Shown piece by piece: positions 56,025 to 64,000 of a DNA stretch of 64,000 bases. How positions within the stretch are numbered: the first letter of the stretch is position 1; every line of letters starts with the position of its first letter. The translations under genes and the position numbers were made by a program. The stretch is from Sphingobacterium phlebotomi (GTDB lineage: Bacteria; Bacteroidota; Bacteroidia; Sphingobacteriales; Sphingobacteriaceae): NCBI RefSeq assembly GCF_008180195.1, contig NZ_VTAV01000003.1, positions 62,001-126,000 of the forward strand, given 5' to 3'. The notes under the pieces are model-generated. The model was not told where the DNA came from and made no database searches. It saw only the letters and a list, made by a program, of their open reading frames with translations.

Positions 56025-57221
56025 ATGTCACATACAATGGAAAAAAAAGCCCTATTTATACACGATCACCCATTTATAAAAGATAAAGCCACTGGACTAT
56101 TATACACCTCTGGCAACTTAAATTCAGTTTTATGGGAACGTTATCTAAAACATTTTGATAGTGTCACCGTAATGGGCCGTTGTAAAACAGAAGAAGATGT
56201 ATCGCGCTACCATCCCGCTGAGAGGGAGAAGGTGACTTTTAACCTTTTTACAGATGTAAGCGGTGGTGCAGATTATTTTAAGAAAAGAAAGAAAATTGAA
56301 AAGCAGTTGATTGCCGAAATCAAAAAGCACGATGTGATCATTATGCGTTTTCCAGCTACAATATCCGTATTTGCAGCAGAGTACTGTATAAAGAAAAATA
56401 TAAAATACGTAGGAGAAGTCGTAGGTTGCTCTTGGGATGCGAATTGGAATTATGGCGGATTAGCTCCGAAAATAATGTCACCATATAGCTACCTAAAAAT
56501 GAAAAAGGCTGTTAAGCACGCAAGTGCGGCTATTTATGTAACGGAAGCATTTCTGCAAAACCGCTATCCTACAAGCGCGAGTATAATTGCACATGCATCG
56601 AACGTAATTATCCCAGAGGTAGAAGCAGAGGCGCTGCCTAAGCGTATCTTTAAAATTGACCATTCTCAAAGTTCGGATATAATCAAACTCGGCATAATAG
56701 GGAATATCGCGGTCCGCTATAAAGGGTACGACGTCTTATTAAAAGCTGTTTCAGCACTACCTGCTCGGGTTAGGGAGCAGATACGATTGGATTTCGTCGG
56801 CGGTGGAGACCCAACGTATTTGAAAGGATTAATTGATCATTATCAGGTTGAGAAGCAGACTACCATTCGCGGAAAGCTAAAAGCCGGTAAGGAGATATTT
56901 GATTTTCTGGACAATCTGGATCTATATGTTCACCCCTCCAAACAAGAAGGTTTGCCGCGGGTTGTTATTGAGGCTATGAGCAGAGCTTGTCCTATATTAG
57001 CTTCTAGCGTTGCAGGAACGCCAGAATTACTTCCAATAGATTTCTTGCATAGACCTGGAGACGCAAAAAAGCTATGTCAAGACATCTTGAGGGTCACACA
57101 AGACACGGCTCTCCGGAAAAAAATGGCCGCAACGAATTTCGAACGATCTAATAAGTATGTCTTTTCCGTTCTTGAAAGACGAAGAGAAGAATTTTTCAAA
57201 GAAGTAAAAGAAGTGTTTTAG
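56025..57221 (+). CDS. Glycosyltransferase family 4-like protein
   Basis: A 398-residue GT-B enzyme. The C-terminal domain carries KLGIIGNIAVRYKGYDVLLKA, then LDLYVHPSKQEGLPRVVIEAMSRACPILASSVAGTPELL, with the E-x7-E pattern typical of GT4 retaining enzymes. An ATG at 56037, four codons in, could also be the start and leads directly into KKALFIHDHPF. It is one of three GT4-type genes in the cluster. Specific sugar unknown. Confidence 0.87.
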   Translation: MSHTMEKKALFIHDHPFIKDKATGLLYTSGNLNSVLWERYLKHFDSVTVMGRCKTEEDVSRYHPAEREKVTFNLFTDVSGGADYFKKRKKIEKQLIAEIKKHDVIIMRFPATISVFAAEYCIKKNIKYVGEVVGCSWDANWNYGGLAPKIMSPYSYLKMKKAVKHASAAIYVTEAFLQNRYPTSASIIAHASNVIIPEVEAEALPKRIFKIDHSQSSDIIKLGIIGNIAVRYKGYDVLLKAVSALPARVREQIRLDFVGGGDPTYLKGLIDHYQVEKQTTIRGKLKAGKEIFDFLDNLDLYVHPSKQEGLPRVVIEAMSRACPILASSVAGTPELLPIDFLHRPGDAKKLCQDILRVTQDTALRKKMAATNFERSNKYVFSVLERRREEFFKEVKEVF

Positions 57222-57254
57222 AGACTAAAATACGTAAAATTTAAAGATATTAAC

Positions 57255-58595
57255 ATGAAAAAAGCAATTATCGTAAACGGTATTACAGACATGAACAAGG
57301 GCGATCAGGCTTTAGTTTGGGAAAGTTACCGAATTATTCAAGATACGGGATTATACGACGATATAAAAGTGATTTCTTTAGGAGATACGCCTGAAGAGTT
57401 TGATGCTCTATGTGGCCAAACGATTAATCGAGGAATGTACGTTATCCAAAATCTGCTGCAGCATCCGAGACGGGGCAAGCACCACAAAGATCAGTTGCAA
57501 AAAGAGGGCTTGGGATATTTGCTTTTTCAAGTAAAAAACGCGGTCGGTGATTATTTACACCTCACCCGTCTGAAGAAGATTATTTATGATGATCAGAAGA
57601 TAAAAAGGTATTTTAATCCGCGCGAGATAGAAACTATACAGGCTTTTCGTGAAGTAGATACTGTATTTGTTAAAGGGGGGGGGTTTTTGCATGCCCACGG
57701 AGAAAAAACAGCTCCTTATGTGATGTGGTACTTTTTGTACTATATGAATTTAGCAAAACAATTGGATAAGGAGTTGGTGTTGTTGCCAAATTCTTATGGA
57801 CCTTTTGATGGGTGGACTGTCGAGAGTCAACTAAAGAAAGGATTGGAGCAAAGTGATCTTATTTTTGCGCGCGAGCATGTCTCTTCTATAGCACTTGGCA
57901 AGTTATTGAAAAGAGATATACCTGTCGTGCCTGATTTGGGTTTCTACCTACAAATGCAACCAAAGGAGGTCGGTTTTGCTATTTTGGAAAAATATGGCTT
58001 TAGAAAAGCAGATAAAATCGTAGGGATGACTGTTCGTCCTTGGCGATTTCCAGGGAGCGATAGTCCTGAGCAGTTATTTGATCGATATTTAAATTCGTTA
58101 AAAGACCTCATAATATATCTGAAGGGGCAAGGGTATAAGGTTGCGCTCTTTAATCAATCCATCGGCCCGAATGTGCATGAAGATGATCGGAATGCCATAG
58201 AACGTTTGATTCAAATATGCGATAACGATAAAACGAAACTTTTCACCTGGGTAAACGAAGATCCAACCTGTGATGTATTAAAAGCGGTATATGCCAATAT
58301 GTACTTTTTCGTAGGAACACGCTTTCATTCTTTGATATTTTCGATGACTTCAGAAGTGCCTTCAATTTCCATCGCTTATGGTGGAAATAAAGGTGTCGGC
58401 ATTATGGAGGAGTTTGATTTGGGAGAATATGTAGTGAAAATAGACGACGTAACAACAGAAAAATTAATACGGCTGTTTGATAAAGCAATCGCAAATTATG
58501 AGGGAATCAAAGGGAAGCTGGCGGCAAAATTACCGTATTTGGAAGAACAGCGGCAAGAAACCATTGAAATGATTAAGAAGGCAGTGAGGCATTAA
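57255..58595 (+). CDS. Polysaccharide pyruvyl transferase family protein (second type)
   Basis: A 446-residue member with NGITDMNKGDQALVWESYRII at the start, VFVKGGGFLHAHG near residue 143 and a late RFHSLIFSMTSEVPSISIAYGGNKG motif, matching the GG and H/R-containing signatures of the family. It differs strongly from the shorter member at 51119. The glycines of KGGG are encoded by nine consecutive Gs (57675-57683), a possible slippage site. It may add pyruvate or act as a transferase on another sugar. Confidence 0.8.
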   Translation: MKKAIIVNGITDMNKGDQALVWESYRIIQDTGLYDDIKVISLGDTPEEFDALCGQTINRGMYVIQNLLQHPRRGKHHKDQLQKEGLGYLLFQVKNAVGDYLHLTRLKKIIYDDQKIKRYFNPREIETIQAFREVDTVFVKGGGFLHAHGEKTAPYVMWYFLYYMNLAKQLDKELVLLPNSYGPFDGWTVESQLKKGLEQSDLIFAREHVSSIALGKLLKRDIPVVPDLGFYLQMQPKEVGFAILEKYGFRKADKIVGMTVRPWRFPGSDSPEQLFDRYLNSLKDLIIYLKGQGYKVALFNQSIGPNVHEDDRNAIERLIQICDNDKTKLFTWVNEDPTCDVLKAVYANMYFFVGTRFHSLIFSMTSEVPSISIAYGGNKGVGIMEEFDLGEYVVKIDDVTTEKLIRLFDKAIANYEGIKGKLAAKLPYLEEQRQETIEMIKKAVRH

Positions 58596-58597
58596 GT

Positions 58598-59752
58598 ATG
58601 AAGATCGCATTAATAATAACTGATTATGGAAGCTTTAATAATTTCTTGGGTGACTTGGCGATTCGTCTCGTCAAAGACAAACATGAAATCTCGGTGATAA
58701 CCTCCGAACTTCGGGTTATTAACATTCAGGATAAGTTTGATTATGAAAAAGAAGGTGTCCGGTTCTCTTATGTGGATTTTCCACGGGGATTTAACCCATT
58801 GGCGCATTACAAAGCTTCGAAGAAAATACGGCATGCTTTAGCTGGCATAGCACCAGATTTGGTGCATATCCATTTTACAACGGGTATTTTCACCACTTTG
58901 TTTTCCCGCCGCTTGCCGTATAAAACATTAGGGACATTTCACGGATTGGGATTTCCGGTATTAAAGGGCATAAAGAAAAAGATATTCGGTGCAGTGGAAA
59001 GATTTTGCTTTAATCGATTAGATACGATTTATGTGTTAAATGAAGTAGATTTCCAAGCTGTGCGCGAATTAGGTTACGGGAACGTGGAAAAATATGAAAC
59101 ATTGGGCCTGGGGTGTGATTTGGAAGTGTTTGATCCAAAAAATTACTCTCAAGAACAAAAATTAGCACTAAAGACGGAGCTTGGCATTTCACAGGATGAT
59201 TTTGTTTTCGCCTACACTGGTCGGTTTGTCGAATTTAAAGGGTACGACAAGGTTGTTCGTTCTTTCTTATCCCTCTATCAAAGATACCCTAATGCAAGAT
59301 TGTTATTGATTGGCGGAAACGATCCTATTCACCCAACTGGTCTAAATGAGCAAGAGGAACAAAAAATGAAAAGCTGTTTAGGAATTGTGCCAATAGGCTT
59401 TACAAAAGACGTTGCTAGCTATCTGTCTATTACGGATGTGTTTGTGTTCCCGAGTGTCAAAGAGGGCATGCCTGTATGTATTATAGAAGCCCTGGCAATG
59501 ACAGTTCCGGTAATTACGGCGGATTCTAGAGGATGTAACGAAATTGTCGAAAATGAGCGGAATGGCTATGTAGTCGATGTAGGTGATGGTTGGCAATCCG
59601 TCGCCGATAAAATGGAGAGTTTGTTATTGGATAGAGAACGTATTAGTAAATTTAAAGCCCAGATCGGGCAAGATAGGCATGAATATGATAGAAATAGATA
59701 TGTTATTTGTGAGAAGAATCGATATGAGCAATATTGTTCCACAAACAAATAA
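58598..59752 (+). CDS. Glycosyltransferase family 4 protein
   Basis: A 384-residue GT-B enzyme. The N-terminal half has DLVHIHFTTGIFTTLFSRRLPYKTLGTFHGLG. The C-terminal half has FVFAYTGRFVEFKGYDKVVRSF, LLLIGGND and FPSVKEGMPVCIIEALAMTVPVITADSRGCNEIV, a clear GT4 nucleotide-binding motif. It starts two bases after the pyruvyltransferase stop. Donor sugar unknown; acts at the cytoplasmic face. Confidence 0.9.
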   Translation: MKIALIITDYGSFNNFLGDLAIRLVKDKHEISVITSELRVINIQDKFDYEKEGVRFSYVDFPRGFNPLAHYKASKKIRHALAGIAPDLVHIHFTTGIFTTLFSRRLPYKTLGTFHGLGFPVLKGIKKKIFGAVERFCFNRLDTIYVLNEVDFQAVRELGYGNVEKYETLGLGCDLEVFDPKNYSQEQKLALKTELGISQDDFVFAYTGRFVEFKGYDKVVRSFLSLYQRYPNARLLLIGGNDPIHPTGLNEQEEQKMKSCLGIVPIGFTKDVASYLSITDVFVFPSVKEGMPVCIIEALAMTVPVITADSRGCNEIVENERNGYVVDVGDGWQSVADKMESLLLDRERISKFKAQIGQDRHEYDRNRYVICEKNRYEQYCSTNK

Positions 59753-59759
59753 GACAGAA

Positions 59760-61205
59760 ATGAAAAAATCCACTTTATTAGTAGTTGCTGCAATTGTATT
59801 ATTGACGGTTGGTAGTTTTTTTTATTTTCGTTCAGGGACAGAGGTCGAAAGTACCCGATTCACGGAGCAAAATACTAACGTCGACTCTGATATTGAGGAG
59901 CAAAAGCCTTTAAATGCATACGGAAAATTGGACGATTCTTGCGATGTTAAAGGAATAAATGGGGGGGGCGAGCTCGTCAGCGGGTCACAAGTTGCAAACC
60001 TAGCCCAGGGAGATACAATTAATTTGCGAGATTTTGGCGTCATTGGTAATGGGAAAAATGAAACTGTTGGTTTCCAAAAAGCATTAAATGCGGCAGTTGG
60101 CAAAGTATTATTTATCCCTAAGCAAAAAGGCAGCTATTATCTGACAAGACAGCTGCTGATTCCTAGTAATTCGACTTTAGTGTTCGAGTCGGGAACCATT
60201 GTTCAAGCTACCGATAACTTAAAGCAATCTCATGCAAATTTTGAGGCGCTTTTTAGAATCCAGAATGCGGATAACGTGATAATTAAGGGTAACAGTGCGT
60301 TATTGCGAATGAACAAGTCCGCGTATAAGGGTGAGCACAATCATATTTTTATGATTAATGGATCTTCAAATGTGACTATAAATAATGTAAAGGCCAATAA
60401 CAGTGGTGGAGATGGATTTTACATCGGTGCATACAAAACAAAAAGAAGATTTTCCGAAAATATAAAGATACGCAATGTTTCTGCAGACAACAACAGACGA
60501 CAAGGAATAAGTGTTATATCCGCAAGAAATTTAATTGTTGAAGACTGCGAGTTTTCAAATAGTAATGGAGCTCTTCCTGAGGCTGGGGTAGATGTAGAAC
60601 CTAGTCTTCCGTCTGATATAATTGAGCAAGTCCGTTTTATTAACTGTATTGCTAAGGGCAATAATGCATGGGGCTTTTGTGTCGCTTTAATAAAAGCAGA
60701 TAATACTAGCAAGCCCGTAGATATCATATTTGAAAATTGTAAAGCTATTGATAATAAGGTTGGGTTCACTAATCGGTATTTTAGTGAAGCGTCGAGTGGG
60801 CTTGTTCGCTTTATTGACTGCGTGGCGGAAAACTCGCATGAAGCGGGATTTTGGGAAGTAGCATGCGCGGCTTCAGGTGCAGCGAAAGAATATAACCGCT
60901 GTATCACGATTAACAGCAACATAGGCAGTACAGCGACTGATATGTATAGACAATATGCTGGTTTCAGGATCTCAAATTTGAAAAGTAGGACAAAAAAAGT
61001 CCTTGGTAATTCAACATTCACGGATTGTCGGGCAATAAAATCTAGTAAGAACTCAAGGATGGATTACGGGATAAGTACGTTAGATAAGGCTTCTTACCAA
61101 AAGGTAAGGATTAGCAATTTTGTTTCTCAAGGACACGACAAAAAAGATATTAATCTTGGGGTAAAGGATTTTGTTTCTAAAGAAGGTATATCTGTTATAC
61201 GGTAA
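59760..61205 (+). CDS. Membrane-anchored right-handed parallel beta-helix protein
   Basis: From the ATG at 59760, seven bases after the upstream stop, the product has 481 residues: an N-terminal TM anchor (STLLVVAAIVLLTVGSFFYF) and then a pectate-lyase-like beta-helix with repeated NVTINNVKANNSGGDGF- and NLIVEDCEFSNS-type rungs. INLRDFGVIGNGKNETVGFQKALN marks the usual start of such domains. Longer readings from 59583 or 59724 overlap the glycosyltransferase gene and are rejected. It could be a lyase, epimerase or hydrolase acting on the polymer outside the inner membrane; no catalytic residues are certain. Eight Gs at 59961-59968 encode part of GGGE. Confidence 0.78.
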   Translation: MKKSTLLVVAAIVLLTVGSFFYFRSGTEVESTRFTEQNTNVDSDIEEQKPLNAYGKLDDSCDVKGINGGGELVSGSQVANLAQGDTINLRDFGVIGNGKNETVGFQKALNAAVGKVLFIPKQKGSYYLTRQLLIPSNSTLVFESGTIVQATDNLKQSHANFEALFRIQNADNVIIKGNSALLRMNKSAYKGEHNHIFMINGSSNVTINNVKANNSGGDGFYIGAYKTKRRFSENIKIRNVSADNNRRQGISVISARNLIVEDCEFSNSNGALPEAGVDVEPSLPSDIIEQVRFINCIAKGNNAWGFCVALIKADNTSKPVDIIFENCKAIDNKVGFTNRYFSEASSGLVRFIDCVAENSHEAGFWEVACAASGAAKEYNRCITINSNIGSTATDMYRQYAGFRISNLKSRTKKVLGNSTFTDCRAIKSSKNSRMDYGISTLDKASYQKVRISNFVSQGHDKKDINLGVKDFVSKEGISVIR

Positions 61206-61296
61206 TAAACATTACATAATTTACTCAGGCTTTCATCTGAATTTTATTGAAGGCGAGATAGGTAGTAATATAAAATAAAGTGTAATAATAAAAAAA

Positions 61297-62376
61297 ATGA
61301 GTAAGTTACGTTTTGATTTCTTGGACGGTTTTAGAGGTCTCGCCGCCATGTGGGTTGTTTTTTTTCACTCTTTGCATTTCAATGGATATTCCATTGACAA
61401 GAAACTGCAGTTATCGGAGGACATTTTGTTGTTAAGATACTTTGAAACATTCCTGTCTCTAGGCCAGCTGGCTGTTGCTATCTTTATAGTACTTTCGGGA
61501 TTTTGTTTAGCTATACCTGTTGTAAATAGTAATCTTGAACTAAAGGGGGGCTTCAAAAGGTATATATCAAGGCGAGCAAAGCGACTAATTCCGCCGTATT
61601 ACATCGCTCTGGTAATATCATTAGTAATGATAGCAGTGTTCCCTTTACTACAGGTTCCACAAAATACAGCTTGGGATAGTAAGATTCCCGTAACAGTACA
61701 AGATATAATAGTACACGTTCTGTTAATTCACAACCTCGATTCGTCCTGGATTCATAAGATAAACGGAGCACATTGGAGCATAGCAACAGAATGGCAAATA
61801 TACTTTCTTTTTCCAGTAATGTTATTTTTATGGCGAAAATACTCTATGTACCTATCACTGTTAGTTTTTGTCGTTATAACGTTGATATTACAGTTTATAG
61901 TCCCCTTTGCTGTTCCTGAATTTATTTTATTGTTTTTTATGGGAGTTATTAGTTGTTATTATTCATTTAAGGCGAATAAGTCCAGAAAAAAACTAATTTA
62001 TATGGCGACGTTAGTTTTTATCGGTAGTCTGGCTCTTCAAATAATCAAACCGATGGGGGGATTTGCTTCTAATATAATTGTGGGATTTGCGTTCTCATTC
62101 TTAATATACACATTGACTTCTTACAAGAGGCTTCATGCAGAAGTCCGTTATTTACTATTAGAAAATCCCTCAACCCTTTTCTTAGGAAGGATTTCTTATA
62201 GTCTTTATTTAATTCATGGTCCTTTTCTTGCTTTAGGAAACCTTTACTTGTTAGAAAACTTTGAGATGTCGCGAGATAATAGACAATTGTTGTTATTTGG
62301 GTTTATCCTATTTGTAATTTTACCTATTACCACAGTATTCTATCATTTAGTGGAAAAGAAATTTTTAAATAAATAA
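61297..62376 (+). CDS. Acyltransferase 3 family protein (OafA-like)
   Basis: A 359-residue inner-membrane protein with about ten helices. The N-terminal motif FDFLDGFRGLAAMWVVFFHSLHF includes the His of the H-hydrophobic signature, followed by FIVLSGFCLAIPV and the RRAKRLIPPYYIAL region with conserved Arg residues. ISYSLYLIHGPFLAL is near the end. Members O-acetylate surface polysaccharides. The 91-base gap upstream and 64-base gap downstream hold no other gene. Confidence 0.88.
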   Translation: MSKLRFDFLDGFRGLAAMWVVFFHSLHFNGYSIDKKLQLSEDILLLRYFETFLSLGQLAVAIFIVLSGFCLAIPVVNSNLELKGGFKRYISRRAKRLIPPYYIALVISLVMIAVFPLLQVPQNTAWDSKIPVTVQDIIVHVLLIHNLDSSWIHKINGAHWSIATEWQIYFLFPVMLFLWRKYSMYLSLLVFVVITLILQFIVPFAVPEFILLFFMGVISCYYSFKANKSRKKLIYMATLVFIGSLALQIIKPMGGFASNIIVGFAFSFLIYTLTSYKRLHAEVRYLLLENPSTLFLGRISYSLYLIHGPFLALGNLYLLENFEMSRDNRQLLLFGFILFVILPITTVFYHLVEKKFLNK

Positions 62377-62440
62377 CTTATAGTCACTTCTAAAAAGCGT
62401 TGTTCGCAATTATATAGATTCTATTTGAAATCTTAGAAAA

Positions 62441-63349
62441 ATGAAAATCACCATCACCGGCGCCTCCGGCTTTGTAGGGCAAAACTTGGAACAATATCTA
62501 AAGGAGAGACGATATGACATCAATAAACTTTCGCTGCGTAATATCAACTGGCATAATCATATAGAACAGGGTGCCATTGCTATTGTTCACCTCGCAGGAA
62601 AGGCACACGATACCGCCAATACATCCGCAGATGAAGAATACTTTAAAGTCAATCGGGATTTAACGGTAGAACTGTTCAATCTTTTCCTAGAATCGAATAT
62701 CCGTGACTTTTTTTACTTCAGTTCCGTAAAAGCGGTGGCCGATACGGTAGAAGGATTGCTGAATGAAGAGGTACAAGGCAAGCCCTATACACCATATGGA
62801 AAATCGAAGCTGGAAGCAGAGCAGTATCTTCTTGCACAAACTTTGCCAGAGGGCAAGCGTCTGTTTATTATTCGCCCATGCATGATCCACGGTCCAGGCA
62901 ATAAAGGTAACCTAAACTTGCTATATAAAGTGGTAAGAAATGGTATTCCTTGGCCATTGGCGGCATTCCATAATCAACGCTCTTTCTTGAGTATAGACAA
63001 TCTTAGCTATTTGTTAGAGCAGATGTTGGTAGATGAAGAATTACCTTCTGGCGTGTACAATTTTGCAGATGACGATGCCTTGTCTACGAATGAGCTGGTA
63101 GCATTGATTTCCGAAACCTTGGGTAAGAAACCCAAACTCTGGCCCATATCCGCGGGATTGATCAAAGCTGTGGTGAAAACCGGGGATGTGTTGCCCTTAC
63201 CCTTAAATTCCGAACGACTAAAAAAGTTAACAGAATCGTACGTGGTTTCTAATGCTAAAATCAAACAAGCTTTAGGAATCGATAAATTACCTCTGACAGC
63301 AAAAGAGGGATTAGCGAAGACGATTAAAAGCTTTGCGATCCGTGAATAG
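62441..63349 (+). CDS. NAD-dependent epimerase/dehydratase (SDR; WbpV/reductase-like)
   Basis: A 302-residue extended SDR with GASGFVGQN at 7-15, HLAGKAHDT, the SSVKAVAD motif and a catalytic Y-x3-K (YGKSK) near residue 109. RPCMIHGPGNKGNL and an NFADDDALST segment are typical of the group that reduces 4-keto sugar nucleotides in polysaccharide loci, often next to a sugar-phosphate transferase. Higher G+C than the block before it suggests a return to core cluster sequence. Exact substrate unknown. Confidence 0.82.
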   Translation: MKITITGASGFVGQNLEQYLKERRYDINKLSLRNINWHNHIEQGAIAIVHLAGKAHDTANTSADEEYFKVNRDLTVELFNLFLESNIRDFFYFSSVKAVADTVEGLLNEEVQGKPYTPYGKSKLEAEQYLLAQTLPEGKRLFIIRPCMIHGPGNKGNLNLLYKVVRNGIPWPLAAFHNQRSFLSIDNLSYLLEQMLVDEELPSGVYNFADDDALSTNELVALISETLGKKPKLWPISAGLIKAVVKTGDVLPLPLNSERLKKLTESYVVSNAKIKQALGIDKLPLTAKEGLAKTIKSFAIRE

Positions 63350-63434
63350 TGATTACACGATAGGTAGCAGTGTTCTAGCAGGTGTTTTTTGATGGTTGTT
63401 TAATTAATTAATTAACTAAAGTAATGTTAATCTG

Positions 63435-63459
63435 ATTTCGCGCCAAATTGGTGTGAAAT
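63435..63459. repeat. 25-bp imperfect palindrome upstream of the CapD-like gene
   Basis: Arms ATTTCGCGCCAA (63435-63446) and TTGGTGTGAAAT (63448-63459) pair at ten of twelve positions around one central A. It lies 36 bases before the start codon, in a 145-base gap that also holds TTAATTAA tracts and no gene. A dimeric regulator site is possible. Confidence 0.4.
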
Positions 63460-63494
63460 TTGCTTACAACAAAGCAACCTTTTGAAAAAAATAA

Positions 63495-64000
63495 ATGCTT
63501 AAAGACAAACTGAGAGCCGATAAGCCACGATGGCTCATTCTATTGATCGATATGTGGGTGGTGTGGAGTACCTATGTGTTGTGCTACTATCTGGTGTTCA
63601 AGCAACGAGGGGATATTGTTTGGGAACCATTGTCGGCCCAACTAATAACTACAACCATTGTCTATTTCATTTTCTTTTTAGTTTTTCAACCCTATCGTAG
63701 TATTATACACCGTACCGGGCTGCGTGATCTGCAGCGTATCGCCAGTACAGTATCCTGTGCATTTGTCATCTTGGCCATGATCGGCTGGTTGTTTGAGCTA
63801 GCACCGTTACGTAATTCCCTTTCTCCCATTTTTGGAAAGTTTTCCCATACACAATTGCTGCTACATGCTTTCATGGCAGGTTTTTTCCTTTGTTTTATGC
63901 GGATTATCTACCGTTCCCTTTACCATGCGCTTTTTTGGAATAATAAGGGGAATGCTATTCCGGTTATTCTTTTCGGAGCGGGTAATATGGGAAACACCAC
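63495..64000 (+). CDS. CapD-like polysaccharide biosynthesis protein, N-terminal part (cut by window edge)
   Basis: The frame starts with MLKDKLRADKPRWLILLIDM and stays open to the window end, about 168 residues. It has four hydrophobic segments (about 14-33, 47-67, 81-99, 121-140), then a basic turn and VILFGAGNMGNT, the start of a Rossmann fold. This is the layout of the FlaA1/CapD family of membrane-bound UDP-sugar 4,6-dehydratases or epimerases in capsule loci. The catalytic part lies beyond the window. Confidence 0.8.
   Translation, partial: MLKDKLRADKPRWLILLIDMWVVWSTYVLCYYLVFKQRGDIVWEPLSAQLITTTIVYFIFFLVFQPYRSIIHRTGLRDLQRIASTVSCAFVILAMIGWLFELAPLRNSLSPIFGKFSHTQLLLHAFMAGFFLCFMRIIYRSLYHALFWNNKGNAIPVILFGAGNMGNT

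Noticed and set aside
59583-59759. Upstream start for the beta-helix protein
   Set aside because: It overlaps the glycosyltransferase gene by about 170 bases in another frame, and the TM anchor follows the ATG at 59760.

Overview
The window looks like a chromosome segment of a Bacteroidota bacterium, most likely of the Sphingobacteriaceae (Sphingobacterium-like). This rests on two SusC/SusD systems, a one-piece hybrid sensor with an AraC output domain, DUF4374/PepSY/TonB-receptor sets, A/T-rich start regions and -7 elements of the TAnnTTTG type. The genus is inference. No rRNA, tRNA, CRISPR array or intact insertion sequence was seen.

Layout. (1) 1-11.3 kb is surface-polysaccharide territory: a Wzi-like outer-membrane protein, UDP-glucose dehydrogenase, UDP-glucuronate epimerase and a TagD-like cytidylyltransferase. 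The last overlaps a sensor kinase, a 7-TM protein and a LuxR-type response regulator. A small Ig-like lipoprotein, a CpsB/YwqE phosphatase and a truncated membrane half of a priming glycosyltransferase follow. (2) 11.3-15.4 kb is a TonB receptor plus DUF4374 lipoprotein, ending in a decayed 3' remnant of a PepSY gene. (3) 15.4-26.6 kb (minus strand) is polysaccharide utilization locus 1: SusR-like regulator, DUF5004-like and DUF4961-like proteins, SusC, SusD, a GH71/99-like enzyme and a SusB-like GH97. (4) 26.7-29.05 kb (minus) is an inner-membrane set of DUF3325-like, DUF3649-like and PepSY proteins. (5) 29.06-40.1 kb is locus 2: a 1329-residue hybrid sensor/AraC regulator, divergent from SusC, SusD, an Asp-box glycosidase-like lipoprotein and a clan-A glycoside hydrolase. 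(6) 40.1-44.9 kb is a second TonB receptor/DUF4374 pair, divergent from its own PepSY gene. (7) 45.0-64.0 kb is the main capsule or exopolysaccharide cluster: a winged-helix regulator, a truncated ATP-binding regulator, second copies of the cytidylyltransferase, UDP-glucose dehydrogenase and epimerase, a UDP-HexNAc dehydrogenase, pyruvyltransferases, flippase, polymerase, three glycosyltransferases, a beta-helix protein, an acyltransferase, an SDR reductase and the start of a CapD-like gene.

How it fits together. The nucleotide-sugar genes would supply UDP-GlcA, UDP-GalA and a UDP-HexNAcA to the glycosyltransferases; Wzx flips and Wzy polymerises the repeat unit. The two SusCD loci would import and digest external glycans, each under its own sensor. 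The three TonB/PepSY regions resemble siderophore or metal-chelate uptake modules, and all three carry the same 23-bp operator-like sequence near the promoter, suggesting one shared (perhaps Fur-like) regulator.

Most notable: a 2.4-kb direct repeat (dehydrogenase + epimerase, ~98% and ~94% protein identity) about 47 kb apart; the shared operator; the PepSY remnant, which suggests locus 1 sits between genes that were once neighbours; long G tracts inside two capsule genes; and an Asp-to-Asn change at a metal-ligand position of the CpsB-like phosphatase.
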